From Streptomyces ardesiacus (GTDB taxonomy: Bacteria > Actinomycetota > Actinomycetes > Streptomycetales > Streptomycetaceae), in NCBI RefSeq assembly GCF_003112575.1, contig NZ_BEWC01000010.1:1-64000 (forward strand): a stretch of DNA of 64,000 nt, read 5' to 3'. Below the pieces are notes generated by a model. It had not been told where the DNA came from and searched no databases. It saw nothing but the letters and a program-made list of their open reading frames with translations. Made by a program: the position numbers and the translations under genes. The first letter of the stretch is position 1. Each line of letters opens with the position of its first letter. Of the stretch, positions 27,111 through 36,103 are shown piece after piece.

Positions 27111-28096
27111 CCGCCGATCGCGGACATCGGACGGTCCGGCTGCACGAACGCCGGGTCGTCCAGGCCCGCGCCCGCCTTCTTGCCCCACATGGCCAGGCGC
27201 CAGATGCGGGCGATCTCCTCGTCGGGCGCGCCGGAGCGCAGGGCCGCGCGCAGGTCGGTCTCCTCGGTGGCGAACAGACAGGTGCGCACCTGGCCGTCGG
27301 CGGTCAGGCGGGTGCGGTCGCAGGCCGAGCAGAACGGGCGGGTGACGGAGGCGATGACCCCGACGCGGTGCGGGCCGCCGTCCACCAGCCAGCGTTCGGC
27401 GGGGGCCGAGCCGCGTTCGCCGGCGCCCTCCGCGGTCAGTTCGAAGCGGGTGCGCAGGGAGGCCAGGATGTCACCGGCGGTGATCATGCCCTCGCGCTTC
27501 CAGCCGTGCTGGGCGTCCAGGGGCATCTGCTCGATGAAACGCAGTTCGTACGCGTGGTCGAGGGCCCAGGCGAGCAGGTCGGGGGCCTCGTCGTCGTTGA
27601 GCCCCGGCATCAGCACGCTGTTGACCTTGACCGGGGTCAGTCCGGCCTCGCGGGCGGCTTCCAGGCCCTCCAGGACGTCCTTGTGGCGGTTGCGCCGGGT
27701 GAGGGTCTTGAAGACCTCCGGGCGCAGGGTGTCCAGGGAGACGTTGACCCGGTCCAGGCCCGCCGCCTTCAGGGCCGCCGCCGTGCGCTTGAGGCCGATG
27801 CCGTTGGTGGTCAGGGACATCTGGGGGCGCGGGGCCAGGGCGGCGACGCGCTCGACGATGCCGACGAGGCCGGGGCGCAGCAGCGGCTCCCCGCCGGTGA
27901 AGCGGACCTCCTCGATGCCGAGGGAGGTGACCGCTACGTCGATGAGGCGGACGATCTCGTCGTCCGTGAGCAGGTCGGGCTTGGCGAGCCACTGGAGGCC
28001 CTCTTCGGGCATGCAGTAGGTGCAGCGCAGGTTGCAGCGGTCGGTGAGCGAGACCCTCAGGTCGGTGGCCACTCGGCCGTAGGTGTCGATGAGCAC
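27107..28096 (-). CDS. moaA: GTP 3',8-cyclase, molybdenum cofactor synthesis
   Basis: This radical-SAM enzyme starts molybdopterin synthesis from GTP. The N-terminal [4Fe-4S] motif CNLRCTYC lies near residues 21-28, with a second cluster site in FCSACDRTRL and a later Cys in the C-terminal domain. The protein ends with Gly-Gly, the conserved catalytic tail. I choose GTG 28096, which has GGAGGGGG at good spacing, giving 329 residues; an ATG 12 codons upstream is weaker. No other moa gene is present here. Confidence 0.95.
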   Translation of the reverse strand: MLIDTYGRVATDLRVSLTDRCNLRCTYCMPEEGLQWLAKPDLLTDDEIVRLIDVAVTSLGIEEVRFTGGEPLLRPGLVGIVERVAALAPRPQMSLTTNGIGLKRTAAALKAAGLDRVNVSLDTLRPEVFKTLTRRNRHKDVLEGLEAAREAGLTPVKVNSVLMPGLNDDEAPDLLAWALDHAYELRFIEQMPLDAQHGWKREGMITAGDILASLRTRFELTAEGAGERGSAPAERWLVDGGPHRVGVIASVTRPFCSACDRTRLTADGQVRTCLFATEETDLRAALRSGAPDEEIARIWRLAMWGKKAGAGLDDPAFVQPDRPMSAIGG

Positions 28097-28203
28097 GTGG
28101 GCCCCCTCCCTCGACGCGGATCGGCGGAGCACTTCTCTCCTCCGACACCGTCGAGCCTACGTGACGGGTCCGACATCGACAGCCGCCCGAACCCACGACG
28201 CGG

Positions 28204-28242
28204 GACGCGGCCGCGTCGTAGGGATCTACGAGCGGCCGCGTC
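28204..28242 (-). terminator. Terminator after the actP-like operon
   Basis: An 11-bp stem (28204-28214 with 28232-28242), containing NotI-like sequence, is extended by an inner 5-bp stem after a one-base bulge. It lies just downstream of the leftward symporter gene. Confidence 0.75.
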
Positions 28243-28263
28243 CGCGCCGGTCGGGCGGTGGCG

Positions 28264-29898
28264 TCAGTGCGCGCCGGTGCCGGTCAGGGACCGGACCTCC
28301 AGTTCCGCGTACTTCGCCTTGTCGGGCTCCTCCTTCGACAGGACCGTGCCGAGCCAGCCCATCAGGAAGCCGAACGGGATGGAGATGAGGCCCGGGTTCT
28401 TCAGCGGGAACCAGGAGAAGTCGACGTCCGGGAACATCGCCGTCGGGTCGCCGGACACCACGGGCGAGAACAGCACCAGGCCGACGGCGACGATCAGGCC
28501 GCCGTAGATCGACCACAGGGCGCCCTGGGTGGTGAAACGCTTCCAGAAGAGGCTGTAGAGGATCGTCGGCAGGTTGGCGGAGGCCGCGACCGCGAACGCG
28601 AGCGCGACCAGGCCGGCCACGTTCAGGTCGCGGGCGAGGGCGCCGAGCGCGATGGAGACGATGCCGATGAAGACGGTCGCCCAGCGGGCCGCCCGCATCT
28701 CCTCCTTCTCGGTGGCCCGGCCCTTGCGGATGACGTTGGCGTAGATGTCGTGGGCGAAGGACGAGGACGAGGCGAGGGTGAGGCCCGCGACCACGGCGAG
28801 GATGGTCGCGAAGGCCACCGCCGAGATCGTGGCGAGCAGGATGGCGCCCCAGGCCGAGTCGACGCCGCCCACGTGCAGCGCCAGCAGGGGCGCCGCCGTG
28901 TTGCCGGACGGGTTGGACGCGACGATCTCGTCCTTGCCGATGAGCGCCGCGGCGCCGAAGCCGAGGGCGATGGTCATCAGGTAGAAGGCGCCGATGATGC
29001 CGATCGCCCAGTTCACGGACTTACGGGCGGCCTTGGCGTTGGGCACCGTGTAGAAGCGGATCAGGATGTGCGGCAGGCCGGCGGTGCCGAGCACCAGGGC
29101 GATGCCCAGGGAGATGAAGTCGAGCTTGGTGGTGCCGCTCGCGCCGTACTGGAGGCCGGGCTCCAGGAAGGCGGAGCCGGCGCCGCTGTTCTCGGCGGCC
29201 TTGCCCAGCAGGTCGGAGATGTTGAAGTCGAACTTCAGCAGCACCAGGAAGGTGATCAGGATGGTGCCGCCGATCAGCAGCACGGCCTTGACCATCTGGA
29301 CCCAGGTGGTGCCCTTCATGCCGCCGATGGTGACGTACACGATCATCAGGACGCCGACGAGGGCGACGATGAGCACCTTGCCCGCGTCGGAGGTGATCCC
29401 GAGCAGCAGCGAGACGAGGACGCCCGCGCCCGCCATCTGGGCCAGCAGGTAGAAGATCGACACGACGATCGTCGAGGTGCCGGCGGCGGTGCGCACGGGC
29501 CGCTGGCGCATGCGGTACGCAAGGACGTCGCCCATCGTGTAGCGGCCGGAGTTCCTGAGCGGCTCGGCGACCAGCAGCAGGGCGACCAGCCAGGCCACCA
29601 GGAAGCCGATGGAGTACAGGAAGCCGTCGTAGCCGAAGAGGGCGATGGCGCCCGCGATGCCGAGGAAGGACGCGGCCGACATGTAGTCGCCGGAGACGGC
29701 GAGGCCGTTCTGGAAGGCGCTGAACTGGCGGCCGCCCGCGTAGAAGTCGGCGGCGTCCTTGGTCTGGCGGCCCGCCCACACGGTGATGAACAGCGTGGCG
29801 ACGACGAAGACCGAGAAGAGCGTGATGATCAGCGGCCGGTGTTCGCTCGCCTCGTTGGCGGCGAGTTGGGCGGCGAGTACGGACTGTGCGGGGCTCAT
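28264..29898 (-). CDS. Sodium:solute symporter, acetate permease (ActP) type
   Basis: The 544-residue SSS-family transporter has about 13 membrane segments. Family features include DFYAGGRQFSAFQNGLAVSGDYMSAASFLG (in outline) and the YTMGDVLAYRMRQRPVR loop. ActP-type carriers import acetate and other short carboxylates with sodium. The DUF485 gene immediately upstream overlaps by 4 nt, the standard yjcH-actP arrangement. I start at ATG 29898 because it forms that overlap. Confidence 0.92.
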   Translation of the reverse strand: MSPAQSVLAAQLAANEASEHRPLIITLFSVFVVATLFITVWAGRQTKDAADFYAGGRQFSAFQNGLAVSGDYMSAASFLGIAGAIALFGYDGFLYSIGFLVAWLVALLLVAEPLRNSGRYTMGDVLAYRMRQRPVRTAAGTSTIVVSIFYLLAQMAGAGVLVSLLLGITSDAGKVLIVALVGVLMIVYVTIGGMKGTTWVQMVKAVLLIGGTILITFLVLLKFDFNISDLLGKAAENSGAGSAFLEPGLQYGASGTTKLDFISLGIALVLGTAGLPHILIRFYTVPNAKAARKSVNWAIGIIGAFYLMTIALGFGAAALIGKDEIVASNPSGNTAAPLLALHVGGVDSAWGAILLATISAVAFATILAVVAGLTLASSSSFAHDIYANVIRKGRATEKEEMRAARWATVFIGIVSIALGALARDLNVAGLVALAFAVAASANLPTILYSLFWKRFTTQGALWSIYGGLIVAVGLVLFSPVVSGDPTAMFPDVDFSWFPLKNPGLISIPFGFLMGWLGTVLSKEEPDKAKYAELEVRSLTGTGAH

Positions 29899-30251
29899 GC
29901 GCCGCCCTCCATCCGGGACTTGATGGCCTCGGCCTTGGGGTCGAGCTTCGCGGCGGCGTGCCGCGAGTACCACCAGGCGATGAGGAACGTGGTGACGAAC
30001 TGGGCGATGCCGAAGACGAACGCGACGTTGATGTTGCCGAAGAGCTTGGTGCCCATGAAGCCGCCGGCGTAGTTCGACAGCAGCACGTAGAGCAGGTACC
30101 AGGCGACGAAGGCGACGGTCAGCGGGAAGGCGAAGGAGCGGAAGGAGCGGCGCAGTTCGGCGAACTCGGCGCTCTGCTGCACTTCGGAGAACTCCTCGGC
30201 GGAGGGGAGTCGGTGTTCCTCTTTCGAGGGGGGCGGTGCGTCGGTGGCCAC
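29895..30251 (-). CDS. DUF485 (YjcH-type) membrane partner of the symporter
   Basis: The 118-residue protein has a soluble N-terminus and two membrane segments (about residues 45-65 and 80-105) typical of DUF485, small proteins paired with ActP-like symporters. The GTG at 30251 is preferred since GAGGAG lies 6 nt upstream; an ATG 24 nt farther upstream is an alternative. The stop overlaps the symporter ATG by 4 nt. Confidence 0.87.
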   Translation of the reverse strand: MATDAPPPSKEEHRLPSAEEFSEVQQSAEFAELRRSFRSFAFPLTVAFVAWYLLYVLLSNYAGGFMGTKLFGNINVAFVFGIAQFVTTFLIAWWYSRHAAAKLDPKAEAIKSRMEGGA

Positions 30252-30725
30252 GGAGTCTCCTCGTACGACGGACATGACGGCTTGGACCTCGGTGTTCTCA
30301 CAGGGGGCTGATGGTGCTCGGGCTCCCTGTCCAACGACACGGCGCCCCGCGGGGACCGGTTCAACGCCCGTGGCACTTTCCGAAGCAACTCCCGGCAAGT
30401 CATTGCTGGCCAGCGACTTCGGGGATAACTTCACCCTGCACCACTACGTCATGTACCTGCCCGACCCGTCACCCGTGTCCGGGCAGGTGCCGTTTTGCCG
30501 ATGATGTGGAGACCCCATGGATCATCTGCGTTCCCCGAGTGCTCCGCGCTCCAGACCCGGGCTCGCCCTCGCGGTGCCGGTCGCACCCGGCGGGCAGGGG
30601 TCGGACAGCACGGTGAGCGATACCTCGCGGGCACCCCTGCGTGACCCGCGGGCACCTCTGCCTGCCTGCCACGCACCGGCATCACGAGTTTCCCGAGCTT
30701 TCCCGACGGACTGGAGACACCACGC
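30252..30725. other. 474-bp divergent regulatory gap, symporter operon / subtilase
   Basis: No convincing gene lies here. It contains a 9-bp perfect inverted repeat (30455-30463 with 30480-30488) that would form a strong hairpin in either strand, and a direct repeat of CGCGGGCACC followed by CCTGC or TCTGC near 30628 and 30650. Both flanking genes must have promoters in it. A 70-codon rightward frame at 30517 is judged non-coding. Confidence 0.5.
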
Positions 30726-32264
30726 ATGACCGCACCACACCCGCGTCACCGTCGCGCCCTCGCGATCCCGGCCGGCCTGGCCGTGGCCGCGTCGCTGGCG
30801 TTCCTGCCGGGCACGCCGGCCGCCGCGGTTCCCGTCGCGCAGGCCGCCCCTTCGGCCGCGACCGACGGGGCCTCGATGAGCTACGTCGTCAACGTCTCCC
30901 CCGGGCACGGCCCTTCGGCCGCCGTGCGACGCGCGATAGCCAAGGCGGGCGGCACGATCGTCACGTCGTACGACCGGATCGGCGTGGTCGTCGTCCACTC
31001 CGCCAACCCCGACTTCGCCAAGAGCGTCCGCAAGGCGCCCGGCGTGCAGTCGGCCGGTGCCACCCGCACCGCGCCGCTGCCCTCGGCCGCCACGACGGAC
31101 ATGGGCGCGCCGCAGGTGCTCAGCGGCGCGGAACTGGCCGCCGCCCAGGCCTCCTCCGCCAAGGCCGGGGACCAGGACCCGCTGGAGTCGCTGCAGTGGG
31201 ACCTGCCCGCCATCAAGGCGGACAAGGCGCACGAGAAGTCGCTGGGCAGCAGCAGGGTGACCGTCGCCGTCCTCGACACCGGCGTCGACGACACGCACCC
31301 GGACATCGCCCCGAACTTCGACCGCAAGGCGTCGGTGAACTGCGTCGCGGGCAAGCCGGACACCACCGAGGGCGCCTGGCGGCCGAGCGCGGCCGAGAGC
31401 CCGCACGGCACCCACGTGGCCGGCGAGATAGCCGCCGCCAAGAACGGCATCGGCATGACCGGCGTCGCACCCGGGGTGAAGGTGTCCGGCATCAAGGTCG
31501 GCAACCCCGACGGCTTCTTCTACGCCGAGGCCGTGGTCTGCGGCTTCATGTGGGCGGCCGAGCACGACGTCGACGTGACCAACAACAGCTACTACACCGA
31601 CCCGTGGTACTTCAACTGCAAGGACGACCCGGACCAGAAGGCGCTCGTCGAGGCCGTCTCGCGGGCCACGCGGTACGCGGAGAAGAAGGGCGCGGTCAAC
31701 GTCGCCGCGGCCGGCAACGAGAACTACGACCTCGCCTCCGACGAGATCACCGACCCGTCCTCGCCGAACGACACCACCCCCGGTGACCGGACCGTCGACC
31801 CGTCGAAGTGCCTGGACATCCCGACCCAGCTCCCGGGGGTCGTGACGGTCGCGGCGACCGGCGCGAAGGGCCTCAAGTCGTCCTTCTCCAACTACGGCCG
31901 GGGCGTCATCGACATCGCCGCGCCCGGCGGCGACTCGACGGCCTACCAGACGCCCGAGCCGCCCGCCACCAGCGGCCTGATCCTGGGCACGCTGCCCGGC
32001 GGCAAGTGGGGCTACATGGCCGGTACGTCGATGGCCTCCCCGCACGTCGCGGGTGTCGCCGCGCTCATCAAGTCGACGCACCCGCACGCCTCCCCGGCGA
32101 TGGTCAAGGCCCTGCTGTACGCCCAGGCCGACGCCACGGCGTGCACCAAGCCGTACGACATCGACGGCGACGGCAAGGCCGACGCCGTGTGCGAGGGCCC
32201 GAAGAACCGCAACGGCTTCTACGGCTGGGGCATGGCCGACGCCCTGGACGCGGTGACCCGGTAG
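30726..32264 (+). CDS. Secreted S8 subtilisin-like serine protease
   Basis: The 512-residue exported protease has a Sec signal peptide (RHRRALAIPAGLAVAASLAF, cleavage near residue 34 after AAA), an inhibitor-I9-like propeptide (about 45-115), and a peptidase S8 domain. The triad is Asp in VLDTGVD (about 184), His in HGTHVAG (about 227) and Ser in GTSMASPHVAG (about 435). The oxyanion Asn is in AAAGNEN. No sortase motif or cell-wall domain is seen, so it is likely released. The ATG at 30726 follows TGGAGAC. A long terminator follows. Confidence 0.95.
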   Translation: MTAPHPRHRRALAIPAGLAVAASLAFLPGTPAAAVPVAQAAPSAATDGASMSYVVNVSPGHGPSAAVRRAIAKAGGTIVTSYDRIGVVVVHSANPDFAKSVRKAPGVQSAGATRTAPLPSAATTDMGAPQVLSGAELAAAQASSAKAGDQDPLESLQWDLPAIKADKAHEKSLGSSRVTVAVLDTGVDDTHPDIAPNFDRKASVNCVAGKPDTTEGAWRPSAAESPHGTHVAGEIAAAKNGIGMTGVAPGVKVSGIKVGNPDGFFYAEAVVCGFMWAAEHDVDVTNNSYYTDPWYFNCKDDPDQKALVEAVSRATRYAEKKGAVNVAAAGNENYDLASDEITDPSSPNDTTPGDRTVDPSKCLDIPTQLPGVVTVAATGAKGLKSSFSNYGRGVIDIAAPGGDSTAYQTPEPPATSGLILGTLPGGKWGYMAGTSMASPHVAGVAALIKSTHPHASPAMVKALLYAQADATACTKPYDIDGDGKADAVCEGPKNRNGFYGWGMADALDAVTR

Positions 32265-32297
32265 TCGCTGCGCGCGCGTGACCCGCGCGCGCCGGGT

Positions 32298-32341
32298 GCG
32301 GGGGCGGCGGTCCGGTTTCCGACCGGGTCCGCCGCCCCCGC
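32298..32341 (+). terminator. Terminator after the subtilase gene
   Basis: A perfect 13-bp GC stem (32298-32310 with 32329-32341) with a loop that can form further pairs lies 34 nt past the subtilase stop. Confidence 0.82.
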
Positions 32342-32361
32342 CGTACGGCAGTACCGGTGTC

Positions 32362-32676
32362 ATGGGCACCTACGAGGACCCCGCCACCTGGACACCCGAA
32401 CCGGTGCGCCCCCGTTGGTCGCCCGCGCTCAAGTTCGTCGCGAGCCTGCTGTTCATCCCGCTGTTGGGCGCCTTCTGGCTGAAGCGGCCGCCCGTGGAGT
32501 GCGAGACACCCCGGCGCGACTACCGCGGCGTGGGCGGACGGTACGTCGCCGAAGTCGCGCTCGCCCAGGGGTGGGAGCCGCGGCCCACGGACGTGCGCGA
32601 GGAGGTGCGGCTGTGGTGGTCGGCCGCTTCCCGCCCGCAGGACGCCTCCGCCGCCGGCACGGCCCGGGACGCGTGA
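32362..32676 (+). CDS. Hypothetical single-pass membrane protein, 104 aa
   Basis: After a short soluble N-terminus (MGTYEDPATWTPEPVRPRW) there is one hydrophobic segment (about residues 25-43) and a charged C-terminal domain with a Tyr/Arg motif (DYRGVGGRYVAEVA). No family is recognised. The start is uncertain: the ATG at 32362 has no clear ribosome site and lies in the shadow of the preceding terminator, so expression may begin very close to it. Confidence 0.55.
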   Translation: MGTYEDPATWTPEPVRPRWSPALKFVASLLFIPLLGAFWLKRPPVECETPRRDYRGVGGRYVAEVALAQGWEPRPTDVREEVRLWWSAASRPQDASAAGTARDA

Positions 32677-32726
32677 GGGCGCTGCCCGGACTTGCCCGGA
32701 TCTGAGGACTTGGTGAAGATCCTGGG

Positions 32727-33734
32727 GTGACCCCGATACGACCGCCGTCCCGTACCGCCGGCACCGGACGCCACTCGCGGCCCTCCGGAACCGGACGGAC
32801 CGTGGCCGTACTCGTGCTCGTGGCGCTCGGCGCGCTGATACCCGTGCTCGGTCCCTCCCCCGCGCTGCACGGCACCGGGGAGGCCGAGGCGCCCGGCACC
32901 GGCGGCATCGCCCTGCTGCGCACGGTGCTCTTCGCCGCGCTGAGCGTTCCGCTCGGCGAACTCTTCGTGAACCGCCTGGCCCGCTCGCTGCCCGGCGCTC
33001 CCCCGGACCGGCCCCGCAGTTGGTCCCCGTACGCGGCCGCCGCCGGTTTCGCCGCCGCGCTGGGGCTGGCCTCGGTGGTGGCCACGGGGAACCTGGTGCC
33101 GGTCTCCGCCGCCGACATCGACGTCGGCGGCCTGTACGCCTCCCGCGACGGCAAGCTCGCGCTCCTGGAGGTCAACGGCTTCCTCGCGGCCTGGCTGTGC
33201 GCGACCTCGCGCCGGCCCGGGCTCCAGGTCTGGCCGTTGGCCGCCGTGATCGTCGCGGACGCGCTGCGCGCGCATCCCACGACCGAGTACAGCCCGCTGC
33301 TCGGCTCCGGTCTCACCCTCGTCCACCTGACGTGCGCCTCGCTGTGGGCGGGCGGTCTGCTGTACGCGCTGCGGGTGCTGCGGCGTTGGCGGGGCGCGGA
33401 GGCGGCGCCCGCGCTGCTGGGGCTCTACGCGCGCGTGGCGGCCGTTCTGCTGGCCGCCCTCACGGCGACCGGGGTGTGCAGTTCGCTGCGCCGGATGCCG
33501 GCGGGCACGATCCTGGAGCAGCTCACGGACACCGCGTACGGGCGTGTCCTGCTCGCCAAGGTGCTCCTGGTGGCCGCCGTCGCCGTCCTCGCCCTGTGGG
33601 CCAGGATCCGGCTGGGCCGCGCCGCCGATCCGCTGTCCGCCTGCTCCCCCGCGCGCGCGGAGGTCGTCGCGCTGGGCGTGGTGGTGGCGGTGTCGGGGCT
33701 CCTGACGGCGCTTCCGGTGCCCATCCGGTGGTGA
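32727..33734 (+). CDS. CopD-family integral membrane protein
   Basis: The 335-residue protein has about eight hydrophobic segments. The section HLTCASLWAGGLLYALRVLRRW and the later TILEQLTDTAYGRVLLAKVLL (in outline) match the CopD/PcoD domain, associated with copper uptake or resistance. No CopC domain is fused or adjacent, so a copper role is a family inference. The start is GTG 32727. It follows the small membrane protein gene by 50 nt and may share its transcript. Confidence 0.78.
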   Translation: MTPIRPPSRTAGTGRHSRPSGTGRTVAVLVLVALGALIPVLGPSPALHGTGEAEAPGTGGIALLRTVLFAALSVPLGELFVNRLARSLPGAPPDRPRSWSPYAAAAGFAAALGLASVVATGNLVPVSAADIDVGGLYASRDGKLALLEVNGFLAAWLCATSRRPGLQVWPLAAVIVADALRAHPTTEYSPLLGSGLTLVHLTCASLWAGGLLYALRVLRRWRGAEAAPALLGLYARVAAVLLAALTATGVCSSLRRMPAGTILEQLTDTAYGRVLLAKVLLVAAVAVLALWARIRLGRAADPLSACSPARAEVVALGVVVAVSGLLTALPVPIRW

Positions 33735-33838
33735 GTGCGCCCGCCGGGTGCCGCAACGCTCCCCCGGCGCGCGGAACTTGACGGCACGGGGTACCTGCGC
33801 GACCGGAGTGTCGGTCCCGGCCCGTATCCTCATTGACC

Positions 33839-34831
33839 ATGCTCGAAGACCGTACGACCGCAGCGCCGTCCGCCACGGCGTGGCCGGCCGCGTATCCGCA
33901 GGGGTACGCGGTCGTCGACGTGGAGACCACCGGCCTGGCCCGCGACGACCGCATCATCTCGGCGGCCGTCTACCGCCTGGACGCCCGCGGCGAGGTCGAG
34001 GACCACTGGTACACCCTGGTCAATCCCGAGCGCGATCCGGGACCGGTGTGGATACACGGCCTGACGAGCGAGGTACTGCGTGAGGCGCCGCTCTTCCCGG
34101 ACGTCGCCGAGGAGTTCGCGGCCCGGCTGGACGGGCGGGTCCTCGTCGCGCACAACGCGGTCTTCGACTGGCAGATGATCGCCCGCGAGTACGCGCGCGC
34201 GAAGCGCGAGGCGCCGGTGCGGCAACGGCTGTGCACCATCGCCCTGTCCAAGGCGCTCGACCTGCCGCTGCCCAACCACAAACTGGAGTCGCTGGCCGCG
34301 CACTTCGGCGTCGTGCAGCAGCGGGCGCACCACGCGCTGGACGACGCGAGGGTGCTGGCGGAGGCGTTCCGGCCGAGCCTGCTGGCCGCGGCGGCGGGCG
34401 GTGTGCGGCTGCCCCTGCACGAGTGCCGGCCGCTGACCGAGTGGACGGACCGTCCCGCGCCCCGGATCGGGCAGCAGGCGAGCTACGGGAGCTACCGGCC
34501 GAACAGTTGGCGCCCCTCCCGCAAGAGGCCCGCATGCCCCTATCCCAACCCGGGCCGGTACGAAGAGGGCAAAAGGCTCAAGCAGGGCATGCGGGTCGCC
34601 TTCTCGGGCGACACGTCCGTCGAGCGGGACCTGCTGGAGGACCGTGCCGTCGAGGCGGGCCTGCACGTGGCGACCAGCCTGTCCCGGCTGACCAGCCTCC
34701 TGGTCACCAACGACCCGGACTCGGGCACCTCCAAGGTGGTCAAGGCCCGGCAGTTCGGCACGCCGGTGGTGGACGAGGCGGCGTTCGGGCAACTGCTGGC
34801 GGACGTCGAGCCCGCGGACGCCGCGTCCTGA
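33839..34831 (+). CDS. DEDDh 3'-5' exonuclease with C-terminal BRCT domain
   Basis: The 330-residue protein has a DnaQ-like nuclease domain (residues 20-180) with all DEDDh motifs: VVDVETTGL, HNAVFDW and HHALDDARVL. A C-terminal BRCT domain (about 240-325, MRVAFSGDT to LLADVEP) suggests recruitment to DNA repair or replication complexes. Similar proteins in actinobacteria are described as epsilon-like exonucleases, but this is not the canonical DnaE partner with certainty. I take ATG 33839; a TTG two codons upstream is possible. Confidence 0.9.
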   Translation: MLEDRTTAAPSATAWPAAYPQGYAVVDVETTGLARDDRIISAAVYRLDARGEVEDHWYTLVNPERDPGPVWIHGLTSEVLREAPLFPDVAEEFAARLDGRVLVAHNAVFDWQMIAREYARAKREAPVRQRLCTIALSKALDLPLPNHKLESLAAHFGVVQQRAHHALDDARVLAEAFRPSLLAAAAGGVRLPLHECRPLTEWTDRPAPRIGQQASYGSYRPNSWRPSRKRPACPYPNPGRYEEGKRLKQGMRVAFSGDTSVERDLLEDRAVEAGLHVATSLSRLTSLLVTNDPDSGTSKVVKARQFGTPVVDEAAFGQLLADVEPADAAS

Positions 34832-34929
34832 GGCGCGCGGCGCCGCGGAGCCGTACGGACGGGTGATTCCGGGCGACTCGCCCGGCGTCCGCCCGCCCCC
34901 GTCCGCGGACACGGCCCACCCTGTGGCGC

Positions 34930-35163
34930 ATGGCGACATGTGAAGTCTGCGGCAACCACTACGGAATGACCTTCGAGATCCACGCCCAGGGAGCGGTGCA
35001 CGTCTTCGACTGCTTCTCCTGCGCGATCCACCGGATGGCGCCCATCTGCGAGCACTGCCGGGTGCAGATCATCGGCCAGGGCGTCGAGGTCGACGGCCAC
35101 TGGTTCTGCGGCGCCCACTGCGCCCGCGCCGAGGGGAGGGCGGGGATCGTCGACAAGGTCTGA
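34930..35163 (+). CDS. Small Cys-rich metal-binding protein, 77 aa
   Basis: The protein carries several Cys pairs: CEVC (residues 4-7), C-x2-C in CFSC, C-x2-C in CEHC and FCGAHC near the end, with interspersed His. This pattern fits a zinc-ribbon or prokaryotic metallothionein-like protein. No catalytic motif is seen. It may bind zinc or sense redox state. The ATG at 34930 has little ribosome-site support. Confidence 0.78.
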   Translation: MATCEVCGNHYGMTFEIHAQGAVHVFDCFSCAIHRMAPICEHCRVQIIGQGVEVDGHWFCGAHCARAEGRAGIVDKV

Positions 35164-35223
35164 GCGCGGCCCTCCCGGGGACCTCCCCGCGAGGGCCGGT
35201 CACGGCCAAGGTACCGTCGATGC

Positions 35224-36015
35224 GTGTACCGCTTCCTGTTGTCCCGCCAGTGGGTGATCCTCACGCTGATCGCCGTGCTGCTCATCCCCACGATGATCGA
35301 GCTGGGCTTCTGGCAGATGCACCGCTACGAGGAGCGCACCGCCCGGAACGACCTGGTCGCGCGCGCCCTCGAGGCGGCGCCGGCGCCCGTGGAGTCGCTG
35401 ACCGCACCCGGCAAGAAGATCACCACGCGTGAGCGGTACCGGACCGTCACCGCGAAGGGCCGCTTCGACACGGACCGCGAGGTCGTCGTCCGCCGCCGCA
35501 CCGACTCCGACGACAACATCGGCTACCACGTGCTGACCCCGTTCGTGCTGGACGACGGCAAGGTCATGCTGGTCAACCGGGGCTGGATCCCCGCGGACGG
35601 CCCGAGCCAGACGGAGTTCCCCGAGATCCCCGCGCCGCCCCGGGGCGAGATCACCGTCACCGGGCGGCTGATGCCCGACGAGACGACCGAGGCGAGCGGC
35701 ATCAAGGACCTCGAGGGCCTGCCGGACCGGCAGGTCATGCTCATCAACAGCGAGCAGCAGGCCGAGCGTCTGGGCGCCCGGGTGCTCGGCGGGTACGTCG
35801 TCCTGAAGACGCCGGAGCCGAAGGACGACAGCCCGGAGCCGATCGGCAGGCCCGGCAACGAGAACGCCGCGCTGAACTTCGCGTACGCGATCCAGTGGTG
35901 GCTGTTCGCCGCGGCCGTACCGGTCGGCTGGTGGTTCCTGGTCCGCCGCGAGAAGCGCGAGCGCGAGGCCGGCGAGGACACGGAGCCGGCGCGGCCGGAA
36001 CCCGCCGCGGTGTAG
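35224..36015 (+). CDS. SURF1-family cytochrome oxidase assembly protein
   Basis: The 263-residue protein has an N-terminal membrane segment (VILTLIAVLLIPTMIELGFW, in part), the SURF1 WQMHRYEER motif, a soluble external loop with RGWIPADG, and a second membrane segment near residue 225 (WWLFAAAVPVGWWFL). SURF1 proteins help insert heme a into cytochrome c oxidase. The GTG at 35224 is the only plausible start. The tail is acidic and disordered. Confidence 0.93.
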   Translation: MYRFLLSRQWVILTLIAVLLIPTMIELGFWQMHRYEERTARNDLVARALEAAPAPVESLTAPGKKITTRERYRTVTAKGRFDTDREVVVRRRTDSDDNIGYHVLTPFVLDDGKVMLVNRGWIPADGPSQTEFPEIPAPPRGEITVTGRLMPDETTEASGIKDLEGLPDRQVMLINSEQQAERLGARVLGGYVVLKTPEPKDDSPEPIGRPGNENAALNFAYAIQWWLFAAAVPVGWWFLVRREKREREAGEDTEPARPEPAAV

Positions 36016-36103
36016 GTGACACGGGCGGCCCGGAGGTCCGGTCACGTCGGCCCGGTGGACTCGGCCCTCGCCCCGTCGGGGGACGAGGGGGCAGGATAGG
36101 GTC

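Noticed and set aside
30517-30729. A 70-codon rightward frame in the subtilase upstream region
   Set aside because: It overlaps the subtilase start, lacks a good ribosome site, and is a Pro/Arg/Ala mix without a domain or predicted structure.
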